Part shown: positions 34,084-42,218 of the stretch, piece after piece | Layout of the letters: each line of letters starts with the position of its first letter | Position numbering within the stretch: the first letter of the stretch is position 1 | Translations under genes and position numbers: made by a program | The notes under the pieces: model-generated | The model's database searches: none | What the model saw: only the letters and a program-made list of their open reading frames with translations | Told to the model about the DNA's origin: nothing | Origin: DASUNQ01 sp044866775 | Lineage (GTDB): Bacteria > Acidobacteriota > Thermoanaerobaculia > Multivoradales > UBA5704 | DNA length: 64,000 bases | Direction of reading: 5' to 3' | NCBI GenBank assembly: GCA_044866775.1 | Contig: JBIOUG010000195.1 | Span: 124,001-188,000 of the forward strand

Positions 34084-36359
34084 GCCGGGCCGCCGCCTGC
34101 CTCCTCGTGTTCCTCGCCGCGGCGGCGACGCCGGCGCAGGCGAGTCACTTGACGGGGCTGCCTCTGGCGGCCGGCGGCCTGTCCCCCGGAGATCAGTTCG
34201 GGGCGGCCGTCGCGGTCGCGGACACGAGGATCGCCGTAGGTGCGCACGCGGCCAACGGCGGCAGGGGTGCGGTCTACGTCTTCCGCAGGGCCACTCCGAA
34301 CGGCCCCTGGGTTCAGGACGGGGCGCCGCTCAGCGCGCCACCCGGCTTCAACAACCCCGACGCGCGGTTCGGCTTCGACGTCGCGCTCGACCCGGAGGGC
34401 ACGAGGCTCCTTGTCGGCGCGCCGGGCGCTGGCGGCTGCGGAGCGGCCTTCCTGATCGATCTCGAGCCGCGAGGCGCTCCGCGGCAGCTCGGCATCCGCC
34501 CCTGCGACCCCGGGAGTGAGGTCGGCTCGGCCGTTGCCCTCAGCGACCAGGCCATGGCGGTCGGCGCCCGCCGCGCCGAGGAGCGGGCCGGCCGGGTGTA
34601 CTTCTCGCTGGACCGCGACGGCAGCTCGTTCGACCAGCTCCCGATCGCGGGCCTCGCGCCCTTGGGCGAGCTGGGCCAGTCCCTGGCCCTCAGCGGACTC
34701 CTACTCGTCGCGGGTGCCCCGGCCCCCTACCCGGACGCCCGCTCGCCGGGGAGGGCTTTCGTGACCGACCTGGGCAGCCGGTCGACGACGGAGCTCCTGC
34801 CTGGCCTCCCCCTCGCGAACGGCGCCGCCTTCGGCTACTCGGTGGCGATCTCGGGTGGCGGCGACATCGCCGTCGGCGCTCCCTTCCACCCGGCTGGCGG
34901 CGGCGGGGGCACCGGCGCGGTCTTCCAGTTCGCGCGGATTCCCGGAACCAACACCTGGTCCAGGCCGGAGGCGCTTCTCGCCTTCCCGGCGGGCGAGGGC
35001 GACCAGCTCGGGGTGGCGGTGGCGCTGGATGGCGGGCTCCTGGTGGCCGGCGCGCGCTACGCCGGCATCCACCGCGCCGGTGCGGCCTACGTGCACGGAC
35101 ATGGAGCCCTCGCCGACCCTGAGCCGGAGGACGGCGCCCAGTTCGGGTTCGCCACCGCCGTTCACGGCGAGACGGTGGTCGTCGGCGCTTTCCAGAAGTC
35201 GCGCGGCAGGGGAGCGGCCTACGTCTTCGAGGAGCAGCTCGTTCCCGCCGTCACGCTCTCGGTCACGGAGAGCGTTCGGGAGGGCGACCGGGTGAAGGTG
35301 CGCGTGACCGCGGATTCCACGCTCCAGAGCGAGATCGCCGTTCAAGTCGTGGTCGAGGCCGGGACGCCGGGCGCGGGCGAGGTCGGGATCGCGAACGCGG
35401 GCGAGGACATCGTGCTGTCTCCGCCGGAGGAGTGGCGAAGTGAAGGGGGGGGCCGATGGGTGAGGACGCTCTCTCTGCGGCCGGCGCAGCGCAGCGTGGG
35501 CTTCGAGATCCCGACGACGCCCGATCCCGACTGCGAAGGCGACGAGACCTTCAGCGTCTCGCTGGCAGGCTCTCCCGCCGCCAGGAAGGTGACGATCGTC
35601 GACAACGATCCCGGAGACATCGTCCTCCCCGCGGGGCTGCTGACGGTAGTCGAGGGTGCGCCGCCGGTCGAGCTGCCGGTCAAGCTCGGCTGTCCGCCGC
35701 GCGGGCAGGTCACGGTCTCGCTCGCCGCGACGGCGGGGGCCGTCGTGCTCTACCGCACGCAGCTCACGTTCACGCCTGACAACTGGGACACGCCGCAGAC
35801 GGTTCAGGTGAGCGGGCCCGACGACGCGGCGTGCGACGACACCGCGAGGCCCTTCACGATCGCCGCCGCGACGACGAGCGCCGCGCCCCGCTATCGCGCC
35901 GGCTCCGTCTTCGGCGAGAACCGGAACGACGACCGCACCTGCGTCACCGGCACCATGGAGGTCTGCACCTTCGCCGACGACACCGTGATCTACGAGATCA
36001 CCTTGTCGAACGGCGGAGCCGTGGCGCAGGAGGATCTCGTCAGCTTCGAGCTGCTCGACGTGCTGCCGGCGGCGGACCTCACGGTTGTCACCGCCAGCGC
36101 CACGGACGGCGTCGCCACCGTCGATTACGCCGCCAACGCCGTGGCCTGGAACGGTCGCATTCCTGCCGACTCCGACCCCGGCTCCGATCCGGTCACGATC
36201 ACCATCGTGGCCGCGCTCGAGCCGGGGGTGGATCCCGGCAAGGAAGTCCGCAACGACGCGGCGCGTCTCACCTTCGACCGCGACGGCCGCCTGCCCGTCG
36301 AGCGCCTGCTCATCTCGCCGAGCACGTTCGCGGCCGGCGTCGTTAGCTGCCCGCCCTGA
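34080..36359 (+). CDS. Secreted FG-GAP protein with Calx-beta-like and DUF11-like C-terminal domains
   Basis: 759 residues from GTG 34080. Signal peptide (AAACLLVFLAAAATPAQA), then about seven FG-GAP blades (FGAAVAVADTRIAVGA; FGFDVALDPEGTRLLVGAPG; FGYSVAISGGGDIAVGAP). From about residue 390 a Calx-beta-like domain appears (TLSVTESVREGDRVKVRVTA; DCEGDETFSVSLAGSPAARK; VTIVDNDPGD). After it comes a second beta-sandwich and a DUF11-like repeat near residues 620-740 (VIYEITLSNGGAVAQEDLVS; ELLDVLPAADLTVVTASATD). The family is of adhesin-type exoproteins. It is the last gene of the surface operon. Confidence 0.82.
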   Translation: MSRAAACLLVFLAAAATPAQASHLTGLPLAAGGLSPGDQFGAAVAVADTRIAVGAHAANGGRGAVYVFRRATPNGPWVQDGAPLSAPPGFNNPDARFGFDVALDPEGTRLLVGAPGAGGCGAAFLIDLEPRGAPRQLGIRPCDPGSEVGSAVALSDQAMAVGARRAEERAGRVYFSLDRDGSSFDQLPIAGLAPLGELGQSLALSGLLLVAGAPAPYPDARSPGRAFVTDLGSRSTTELLPGLPLANGAAFGYSVAISGGGDIAVGAPFHPAGGGGGTGAVFQFARIPGTNTWSRPEALLAFPAGEGDQLGVAVALDGGLLVAGARYAGIHRAGAAYVHGHGALADPEPEDGAQFGFATAVHGETVVVGAFQKSRGRGAAYVFEEQLVPAVTLSVTESVREGDRVKVRVTADSTLQSEIAVQVVVEAGTPGAGEVGIANAGEDIVLSPPEEWRSEGGGRWVRTLSLRPAQRSVGFEIPTTPDPDCEGDETFSVSLAGSPAARKVTIVDNDPGDIVLPAGLLTVVEGAPPVELPVKLGCPPRGQVTVSLAATAGAVVLYRTQLTFTPDNWDTPQTVQVSGPDDAACDDTARPFTIAAATTSAAPRYRAGSVFGENRNDDRTCVTGTMEVCTFADDTVIYEITLSNGGAVAQEDLVSFELLDVLPAADLTVVTASATDGVATVDYAANAVAWNGRIPADSDPGSDPVTITIVAALEPGVDPGKEVRNDAARLTFDRDGRLPVERLLISPSTFAAGVVSCPP

Positions 36360-36379
36360 CGAGACTTCGCGCCACCCTG

Positions 36380-36411
36380 CCACCAGATCCCTCGCTCTCG
36401 CTCGGGATGAC
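36380..36411 (-). repeat. Dispersed 32-bp repeat, copy 2 (intergenic, inverted)
   Basis: The complement reads GTCATCCCGAGCG then AGAGCGAGGGATCTGGTGG, matching the copy at 15239-15270 apart from small indels. It lies in the 206-bp gap after the surface operon. Confidence 0.8.
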
Positions 36412-36565
36412 GGTCGCCAGCGTCCGGGCGGCCAGCGCCCGTAGGAAACCCGCCTCACGTAACGAATTCCAGCACCAGCGCGCCTACTCAACATCACTCG
36501 CGGCCGGACAAGCGCGTCCGCGGGCGCCATCACGGTGTCCGCCCGGCCGCCAAGGGAGATGACTC

Positions 36566-38317
36566 ATGTTTTCGAGAGCCCGCTGTCTCACCCTCGCCCT
36601 CTTGGCGCTCGCGCCCGCGGTCTGCCATGCCGCCGGGCAGTGGAACGGCCAGGACCTCTACCACGTGCCGATGTCCTGGTGCATCGTCCAGGGCAGCCAG
36701 GCCCAGGCCAGCCCGAACGTCGCCGGCGACACCGTCACCGACGACCTCATCTGGCGCCGCCACGAGCGGCCGACCGACTTCATCTACGTCAACCAGGCGG
36801 GGATCAGCTTCCGTTCGGCGATCAACGACGCCTGGAACGTGCTCGACTTCCCGATCATCGCCGACCCCGACACGACGCTCGCTCTGCCCGGGGACATGCG
36901 CGGCGAGAACGTCAACACGTTCGGCGCCGAGTTCAACCAGATGCTCGCCGACTGCGACGCGGCGTGGGCCGCCATGGGACGCGCCGGCATCGGCATCACC
37001 GCCGTCAACGCCAACCTCTTCCACGACGGCACCGGCGACTATGTCGGCGTCATCGGTTGGGGCGGCTGCGTCGAGGACACCCTCAACCCCGGGTTCTGCG
37101 TCAACCCCTGGGACGGCCAGATCGCCGTCGTCGACAACCACTACCTCCACCCGAGCGTCGCCGACCGCACCTTCCCCGATGGCAGCGGCCTGCAGTTCAC
37201 GCTCACCGATCCCATGGACCAGCTCGTGGGCCACGAGCTCGGGCACGCGCTGTCGCTGCCGCACCGCGCCAGCCTCACGGCGCTCATGAATCCCAACCCG
37301 GTCGACAACGTCGGCGGCGACGGGCAGTCGGACAACATCACGCTCAACAACGCCGAGGTGACGGCGGTGCGCAACATGGCGCTGGTCGCCAACGGCCTCG
37401 AGATCGACCCGCCGGACGTGTTCCTCAAGGGCGCCGTGGTGGCGGCGACGCAGGTCGACGCCAAGCGCCGCGAGCGCCTGCCGGGGCACCTCGACCTCGC
37501 GGCCGTCAAGGTGACGCTCGACACCAAGGACCGCACGGTGAGCTTCGGCCAGCGGCTGTTCGGCCTGGTGCCGGCGCGCGGCCCGGCGCAGAGCCACTGG
37601 TTCCTGGTCGACAGCGACGGCCCCGAGCGCGGTGCCGACGCCGACCAGCTCAAGCGGCTCGGCGTGCCAGAGACCAGCTTCGCCGGGGCGGACCTCGTGG
37701 TGCGGGCCGACGTGCAGCGGCGGCGGGTAAAGGGAGCCGCCTGGCAGGTGCGGGATGGCCAGGTGATGCAGCTTCGCCGCGGGGTCAGGTTCCGCCTGCT
37801 CGCGCTCGTCATGCACCCGCACTTCGCCGACGTCAAGGGCGGGAAGCGGCCGCCGTTCGCCGAGGCGAAGCGTGGCTACCCGATCCACCACATCGTCGCC
37901 GTGACCTTGCAGGCGGCGGACGCCCAGGTCGCGGTCGACCAGACCGTCAACGTGCACGCGATCGTCGGCCGCCCCAGAGGGCGCGCCGTCGATCAGCTCG
38001 ACGTCGAGGACCCGCGGCGCGGCGCGCCGTTCCGCCTCGACTATCCGTCGTTCCCGCACTGCTTCCCACGCGGGGCGGCGGCGCCCGGCGAGCGGGTGCG
38101 CGTCGACATCGAGAACCTGAAGCCCGACCGGGCGTTCCACGCCCTGCTCGGTCCACGGCTGGTCGGCCGCGGTCAGACCGACGGCAAGGGCAACGGGTCG
38201 ATCGATCTGGAGATCCCGAAGGACACCACCCCCGGGCTGCACCTGGTGACGATCGGCAACGACCGCACGGCGCTCACCGCCGACTGCACCGTGGCCGTCG
38301 GCAAGCCCCAGCAGTGA
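36566..38317 (+). CDS. Secreted metzincin-type zinc metalloprotease
   Basis: 583 residues from ATG 36566, with GGGAGATG-like sequence upstream. Signal peptide RCLTLALLALAPAVCHAAG. The zinc motif HELGHALSLPH (HExxHxxxxxH, about residues 227-237) is followed by the Met-turn region LTALMNPNP, which places it among metzincins. The N-terminal half resembles secreted acidobacterial proteases with several cysteines (SWCIVQGS, GGCVEDT, GFCVNP). The C-terminal half (residues 290-580) is beta-rich with a PSFPHCFPRG segment and a final CTVAVGKPQQ. It should cleave proteins outside the cell or in the periplasm. Its stop overlaps the start of the cytochrome gene (GTGA). Confidence 0.8.
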   Translation: MFSRARCLTLALLALAPAVCHAAGQWNGQDLYHVPMSWCIVQGSQAQASPNVAGDTVTDDLIWRRHERPTDFIYVNQAGISFRSAINDAWNVLDFPIIADPDTTLALPGDMRGENVNTFGAEFNQMLADCDAAWAAMGRAGIGITAVNANLFHDGTGDYVGVIGWGGCVEDTLNPGFCVNPWDGQIAVVDNHYLHPSVADRTFPDGSGLQFTLTDPMDQLVGHELGHALSLPHRASLTALMNPNPVDNVGGDGQSDNITLNNAEVTAVRNMALVANGLEIDPPDVFLKGAVVAATQVDAKRRERLPGHLDLAAVKVTLDTKDRTVSFGQRLFGLVPARGPAQSHWFLVDSDGPERGADADQLKRLGVPETSFAGADLVVRADVQRRRVKGAAWQVRDGQVMQLRRGVRFRLLALVMHPHFADVKGGKRPPFAEAKRGYPIHHIVAVTLQAADAQVAVDQTVNVHAIVGRPRGRAVDQLDVEDPRRGAPFRLDYPSFPHCFPRGAAAPGERVRVDIENLKPDRAFHALLGPRLVGRGQTDGKGNGSIDLEIPKDTTPGLHLVTIGNDRTALTADCTVAVGKPQQ

Positions 38318-39774
38318 CCGCGCGGCTCGCCCTGGGGGTCCTGCTGCTCGGCGGCGTGGTGAGCGCCGCCGAGGTGGCGCCGGTCGCGATCGGCGAGCGG
38401 CCGGCGGTCGAGTCGCACCTCGACCAGTCCCGCATCGAGGCCGGCGAGATCGGCCTCGAGGAGCTGCTGCGGCACGGGCGGCGGCTCTTCGCGGCCCGCT
38501 TCAACACTCTCGACGGGCAAGGGCGGCCGGAGACGACGGGTCACGGAGTGCCCCGGCCGCCGGGCCAGCCCGCCTTCGTGCGCACCTCGGGTCCCGACGC
38601 CAACTCGTGCCAGGGCTGCCACTTCCAGCCGGCGCCGGGCGGCGCCGGCGAGTTCTCCGCCAACGTCTTCGTGCTGGCGCAGGAGCGCGACCCGGTGGTG
38701 CTCAGCGTCGACGCGCGCGACAGCCTGGAGCGCGGCACAGTCGCGCTCTTCGGCGCCGGCGCCATCGAGATGCTGGCGCGCGAGATGAGTGCCGAGCTGA
38801 TCGCCGTCCGCGAGGCGGCGAAGGTCGAGGCGCGCCTGGCCGGCCGGCCGGTGACCCGGCCGCTCGCCGCCAAGGGCGTCGCGTTCGGCGCCATCACCGT
38901 CCTCCCCGACGGCCGCGTCGATCCGCGCGGCATCGCAGGCGTCGACTGGGACCTCGTGGTCCGCCCCTTCCACCAGAAGGGAGCCGTGGCCTCGCTGCGC
39001 GAGTTCACCAACAATGCCCTCAACCACCACCACGGCATGCAGAGCGTCGAGCGCTTCGGCGCCGGGCTCGACGCCGATCGCGACGGAGTCGTCGACGAGC
39101 TGACCGTCGGCGACGTCACCGCTCTGACCCTCTTCCAGGCGGCGCTCCCGGCGCCGGCGCGCTGTCTGTCGGCCCACCCGGCGCGCGGCGCCGCCGCCGC
39201 CCGCGGCGAGCAGCTCTTCGCCGCCGCCGGCTGCACCGCCTGCCACCTGACGGCGCTCGTCCTCGACCGGCCGATCTACTCCGACCCCGGGCCGTTCAAT
39301 CCGCCCGGCAATCTGCGGTCGGCCGACGTCAGCCGTACCGTGACGCTCGACCTCACGGCGGTCCCGGGCACCGGCCTCGAGCGGCGCGCCGACGGCAGCG
39401 CCCTGGTGCGCGCCTTCACCGATCTCAAGCGCCACGACCTTAACGACGCCGAGCACCAGCATCTTGCCAACGAGCTGCTGGCGCAGGGGACGCTGGCGGC
39501 GCGGGCGCCCGGCGCGGCATTCACCGACGCGCCGCGCGCCCGTCCACCGCGCGAGTTCCTGACCGCACGGCTCTGGGACGCCGGCAGCACCGCGCCCTAC
39601 GGGCATCGCGGCGACCTGACGACCCTCACCGAGGCCATTGGCGTCCACGGCGGCGAGGCGCGGCAGGCGCGCGACGCGTTCTTCGCCCTGCCGCCCGACG
39701 AGCAGGGGAGCATCGTCGAGTTCCTGAAGACGCTGCAGATCGCCGCGGACGGAGCGCCGTGCGAGGAACGGTGA
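38314..39774 (+). CDS. Di-heme c-type cytochrome, DUF1111 (thiol oxidoreductase-like)
   Basis: 486 residues from GTG 38314, overlapping the protease stop. Signal peptide VTARLALGVLLLGGVVSA. Two c-type heme sites: SCQGCH near residue 97 and GCTACH near 307. Family features of the DUF1111 di-heme oxidoreductase class include GRRLFAARFNTLDG, NALNHHHGMQSVERFG, TVGDVTALTLFQAAL, LTARLWDAGSTAPYGHRGDL and LTEAIGVHGGEA. It is exported and likely transfers electrons in the periplasm; the partner is unknown. Some relatives are called thiol oxidoreductases, which could link it to the cysteine-rich protease before it, but this is inference. Confidence 0.88.
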   Translation: MTARLALGVLLLGGVVSAAEVAPVAIGERPAVESHLDQSRIEAGEIGLEELLRHGRRLFAARFNTLDGQGRPETTGHGVPRPPGQPAFVRTSGPDANSCQGCHFQPAPGGAGEFSANVFVLAQERDPVVLSVDARDSLERGTVALFGAGAIEMLAREMSAELIAVREAAKVEARLAGRPVTRPLAAKGVAFGAITVLPDGRVDPRGIAGVDWDLVVRPFHQKGAVASLREFTNNALNHHHGMQSVERFGAGLDADRDGVVDELTVGDVTALTLFQAALPAPARCLSAHPARGAAAARGEQLFAAAGCTACHLTALVLDRPIYSDPGPFNPPGNLRSADVSRTVTLDLTAVPGTGLERRADGSALVRAFTDLKRHDLNDAEHQHLANELLAQGTLAARAPGAAFTDAPRARPPREFLTARLWDAGSTAPYGHRGDLTTLTEAIGVHGGEARQARDAFFALPPDEQGSIVEFLKTLQIAADGAPCEER

Positions 39775-39777
39775 AGC

Positions 39778-39969
39778 CTACGGCGGGTCCGGGGGGCAGG
39801 GCACGCGCTTCCCGTCGGGATCGATGCAGGCGCCGCCGCTGCCGTCCGGTGGGGGCGACGGGCTGACGACGGCCTCGACCTCGACCGCGAGCGGGAGCGA
39901 CGGCGGCGCCCCGAAGAGGAGCGTGGCAAGCAGCGCCGCGACAGCAGCGGCGATGTGTGCAAGTTTCAT
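39778..39969 (-). CDS. Small secreted peptide of unknown function
   Basis: 63 residues from ATG at 39969. A clear signal peptide (MKLAHIAAAVAALLATLLFG, cleavage near APPSLP) precedes a short mature part that is Pro/Ser-rich and ends CIDPDGKRVPCPPDPP with two cysteines. The upstream minus-strand sequence is strikingly AT-rich (ACTTTTATTTTTATATG), suggesting a promoter or a poorly structured leader. It is convergent with the cytochrome gene (4-bp gap) and divergent from the porin gene. No family is recognised. Confidence 0.55.
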   Translation of the reverse strand: MKLAHIAAAVAALLATLLFGAPPSLPLAVEVEAVVSPSPPPDGSGGACIDPDGKRVPCPPDPP

Positions 39970-40083
39970 ATAAAAATAAAAGTGTAATGTCTGCATGGCT
40001 TCGGGACAGCGCGCGATTTGTCCCCGGCAGCCGGTTGCTCTAAGCTCTGCGCGGTCTTCGACCGAAGCGTGCCCCGAACCGTG

Positions 40084-41475
40084 ATGCGTGGATGCTGGAT
40101 TGCGATGGCCGTGGCGCTCCTCGCCGTCACGCCCGCCGGGGCGGCAGCCCGGACGGGGCCGGCGGGCGAGGAGGCGTCCGCGCCGGCAGGCGACGAGCCC
40201 CCCGCGCCGCAGCGCGCCTTCCGGTTCGACCTCGGCTTCGAGCTCAAGTCGCACCTCCGCGACAGCGAGCACGCCCGCCTGCCGGTCAACTTCCCGTTCC
40301 GCCCCGAGCAGCTCCCGCCCGGGCAGACCCAGGCCTTCCTCGAGACGGTGAACGAAGGCACGCACCTCGAGCTCTCTACCGTCACGCTGCTGCTCGACGC
40401 CACCTGGAGCGATGCGCTGACGGCGCACGCCAAGGTCGATCTCGTGGACCTCTACGACCGCAACCCCACCTCGACCGACGCCGAGATCGACGTCGACGAG
40501 GCCTGGGTGCGCTTCGGCAGCGAGAGCGGGCCGGCGACGCTCCCCGCGCGCGGCGGCGTCTACCTGAAAGTCGGAAAGTTCGGCAAGTTCGAGCGCCAGG
40601 ACGACCGCCACCTCGAGAGCTACGGCCTCGCCGCCACCGCCTTCAACCGTTTCGAAGACACCGGCGTAGAGGTGGGCGTGGACATTGGCCGCCATCTCTA
40701 CTTCCGCGCCTCGGCGACGCAGGGCAACCCCGTCTTCATGCGCGATCCGAACGCCCTCGCCGGCGACAACGGCACGGACGACTTCCTGCGTCCCAACCCC
40801 GAGCCGGAGCTCAAGAGCGGCATCGTGGTCCCTTACGACGCCGAGGTCGAGGACCTCGACGTCGACGGCGACCTCGAGATCGGGGCCGGCGTCGGCGTTC
40901 GCTTCGCCGATGCCGGCGGGCAGCGCGGCGTCGACGTCCTGCTCTGGGGCTACGAGCGCACGCTGGCGGAGAAGGTCGAGCTGCAGGGGACCTTCTACGG
41001 CGGCGACCTCGACCTGCTCGACGGCCCGTTCGGCCCGCCGGCTTTCCCGCTCACCGATGACGACAAGACCGAGGTCGGCGCGAACCTCTGGCTCTACGCA
41101 GGCGGCCTGAGCGTCTTCGGCCAGGTCGTGGACCAGGAGCTGGCAGGGCTGGCGCGGACCGGGATGGAGGCCGAGGTCGCCTGGCGGTTCGACCTGCCGC
41201 TGGTCTGGGCGATGGGGGAGCGGCAGGTGCTGCCGTTCGTCGCTCCGGCGGTGCGCTGGTCGCGGCTCGATCCCGACTTCCGGGTCATCCCGGGCCGTCC
41301 CACGCCCACCCCGAGCTTCACCTGGGAGTGGGACAAGGTGGATGCCGGCGTGCGCCTGGGCCTGGTCACGGGCATCGACCTGACCATGGAGTTCGCGGAC
41401 AACACGTTCACCCTGGCGTCCGGCCGAGAGGTGAGCAACGACGAGCTGCTCGTCACCCTCAGGTGGAGAGAATGA
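40084..41475 (+). CDS. Outer-membrane porin-like beta-barrel protein
   Basis: 463 residues from ATG 40084; GTG 40081 is possible. Signal peptide CWIAMAVALLAVTPAGAAA. The body shows amphipathic strands with acidic loops: FDLGFELKSHLRDSEH, LLDATWSDALTAHAKVDLVD, LKVGKFGKFERQDDRHLESY (the usual KxGKFxxxE of porin-like proteins), VELQGTFYGGDLD, and the last strand ELLVTLRWRE. It should form a pore in the outer membrane. Cargo is unknown. The stop overlaps the start of the cupredoxin-like gene (ATGA), which links it to periplasmic copper or electron transfer. Confidence 0.78.
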   Translation: MRGCWIAMAVALLAVTPAGAAARTGPAGEEASAPAGDEPPAPQRAFRFDLGFELKSHLRDSEHARLPVNFPFRPEQLPPGQTQAFLETVNEGTHLELSTVTLLLDATWSDALTAHAKVDLVDLYDRNPTSTDAEIDVDEAWVRFGSESGPATLPARGGVYLKVGKFGKFERQDDRHLESYGLAATAFNRFEDTGVEVGVDIGRHLYFRASATQGNPVFMRDPNALAGDNGTDDFLRPNPEPELKSGIVVPYDAEVEDLDVDGDLEIGAGVGVRFADAGGQRGVDVLLWGYERTLAEKVELQGTFYGGDLDLLDGPFGPPAFPLTDDDKTEVGANLWLYAGGLSVFGQVVDQELAGLARTGMEAEVAWRFDLPLVWAMGERQVLPFVAPAVRWSRLDPDFRVIPGRPTPTPSFTWEWDKVDAGVRLGLVTGIDLTMEFADNTFTLASGREVSNDELLVTLRWRE

Positions 41476-42218
41476 AGGTGACAGATCCAGGACCCGCCGG
41501 CAAGCTTTCACGTAAAGCTGCGCTCTCGCGGCACCTTCTTCCTCTACTTGTTCTTTTGGTTGCTCTTTTGTCGTTCGTAACCGCAACCGTCGCCCCCGCC
41601 GCCGCCGAGGAGCTGCGCGGGCGGATGCAGCTCGTCACCAAGGCCGGCAAGCCGGCCCGCGGCAGCGACCTGCGGCAGGCGGTCGTCTACTTCGAGCCGG
41701 CCACTCCCCACCGCGTCCCGCCGGCGGCGACGCCGATCGACATGGTCACCCGCCAGAAGGAGTTCGTGCCGCGCGTGCTCGTGGTCCCCAAGGGGAGCCG
41801 CGTCCGCTTCCCCAACCAGGACCCGATCCTGCACAACGTCTTCTCGGTGACCCCGGAGAACGCCTTCGACCTCGGGCTCAACGCCAAGGGGCCGGGCAAG
41901 GAGAAGCGCTTCGACAACGCCGGCCTGGTGCGGGTCTTCTGCAACGTCCATCACGCGATGGTTGCCTACCTCCTGGTGCTCGAGACGCCGTTCCACACCG
42001 TGCCCGACGCGCAGGGGACGTTCGCCTTGACTGGCCTGCCGGCCGGGCCGGGGCGGCTCACCGTCTGGCACGAGCAGGCCGAGCCCTTCACGGTCGACCT
42101 GACGCTGCCGCACCAGGGGCTGGTGGCGGCGCGCGTGCCGGTGACCCGGCCGCGCATCCCGCCGCACCTCAACAAGCTGGGCAAGGCCTACAGCACCCGT
42201 GATCGCTACGACGACTAG
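41472..42218 (+). CDS. Cupredoxin-like periplasmic protein (methylamine-utilisation-like)
   Basis: 248 residues from ATG 41472. Signal peptide HLLPLLVLLVALLSFVTATV, written in unusually AT-rich codons for this window. A cupredoxin fold is indicated by the type I copper ligands in order: His in DPILHNVFSVTPEN, then Cys, His and the distal Met in RVFCNVHHAMVAYLLV. PKGSRVRFPNQDP precedes the first ligand, as in plastocyanin-like methylamine-utilisation proteins. A carboxypeptidase-regulatory-like strand set (GTFALTGLPAGPGRLTVWHE) closes it. It overlaps the kinase gene by 20 bp. Redox sensing or electron shuttling next to the porin is the likely role. Confidence 0.8.
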   Translation: MKVTDPGPAGKLSRKAALSRHLLPLLVLLVALLSFVTATVAPAAAEELRGRMQLVTKAGKPARGSDLRQAVVYFEPATPHRVPPAATPIDMVTRQKEFVPRVLVVPKGSRVRFPNQDPILHNVFSVTPENAFDLGLNAKGPGKEKRFDNAGLVRVFCNVHHAMVAYLLVLETPFHTVPDAQGTFALTGLPAGPGRLTVWHEQAEPFTVDLTLPHQGLVAARVPVTRPRIPPHLNKLGKAYSTRDRYDD

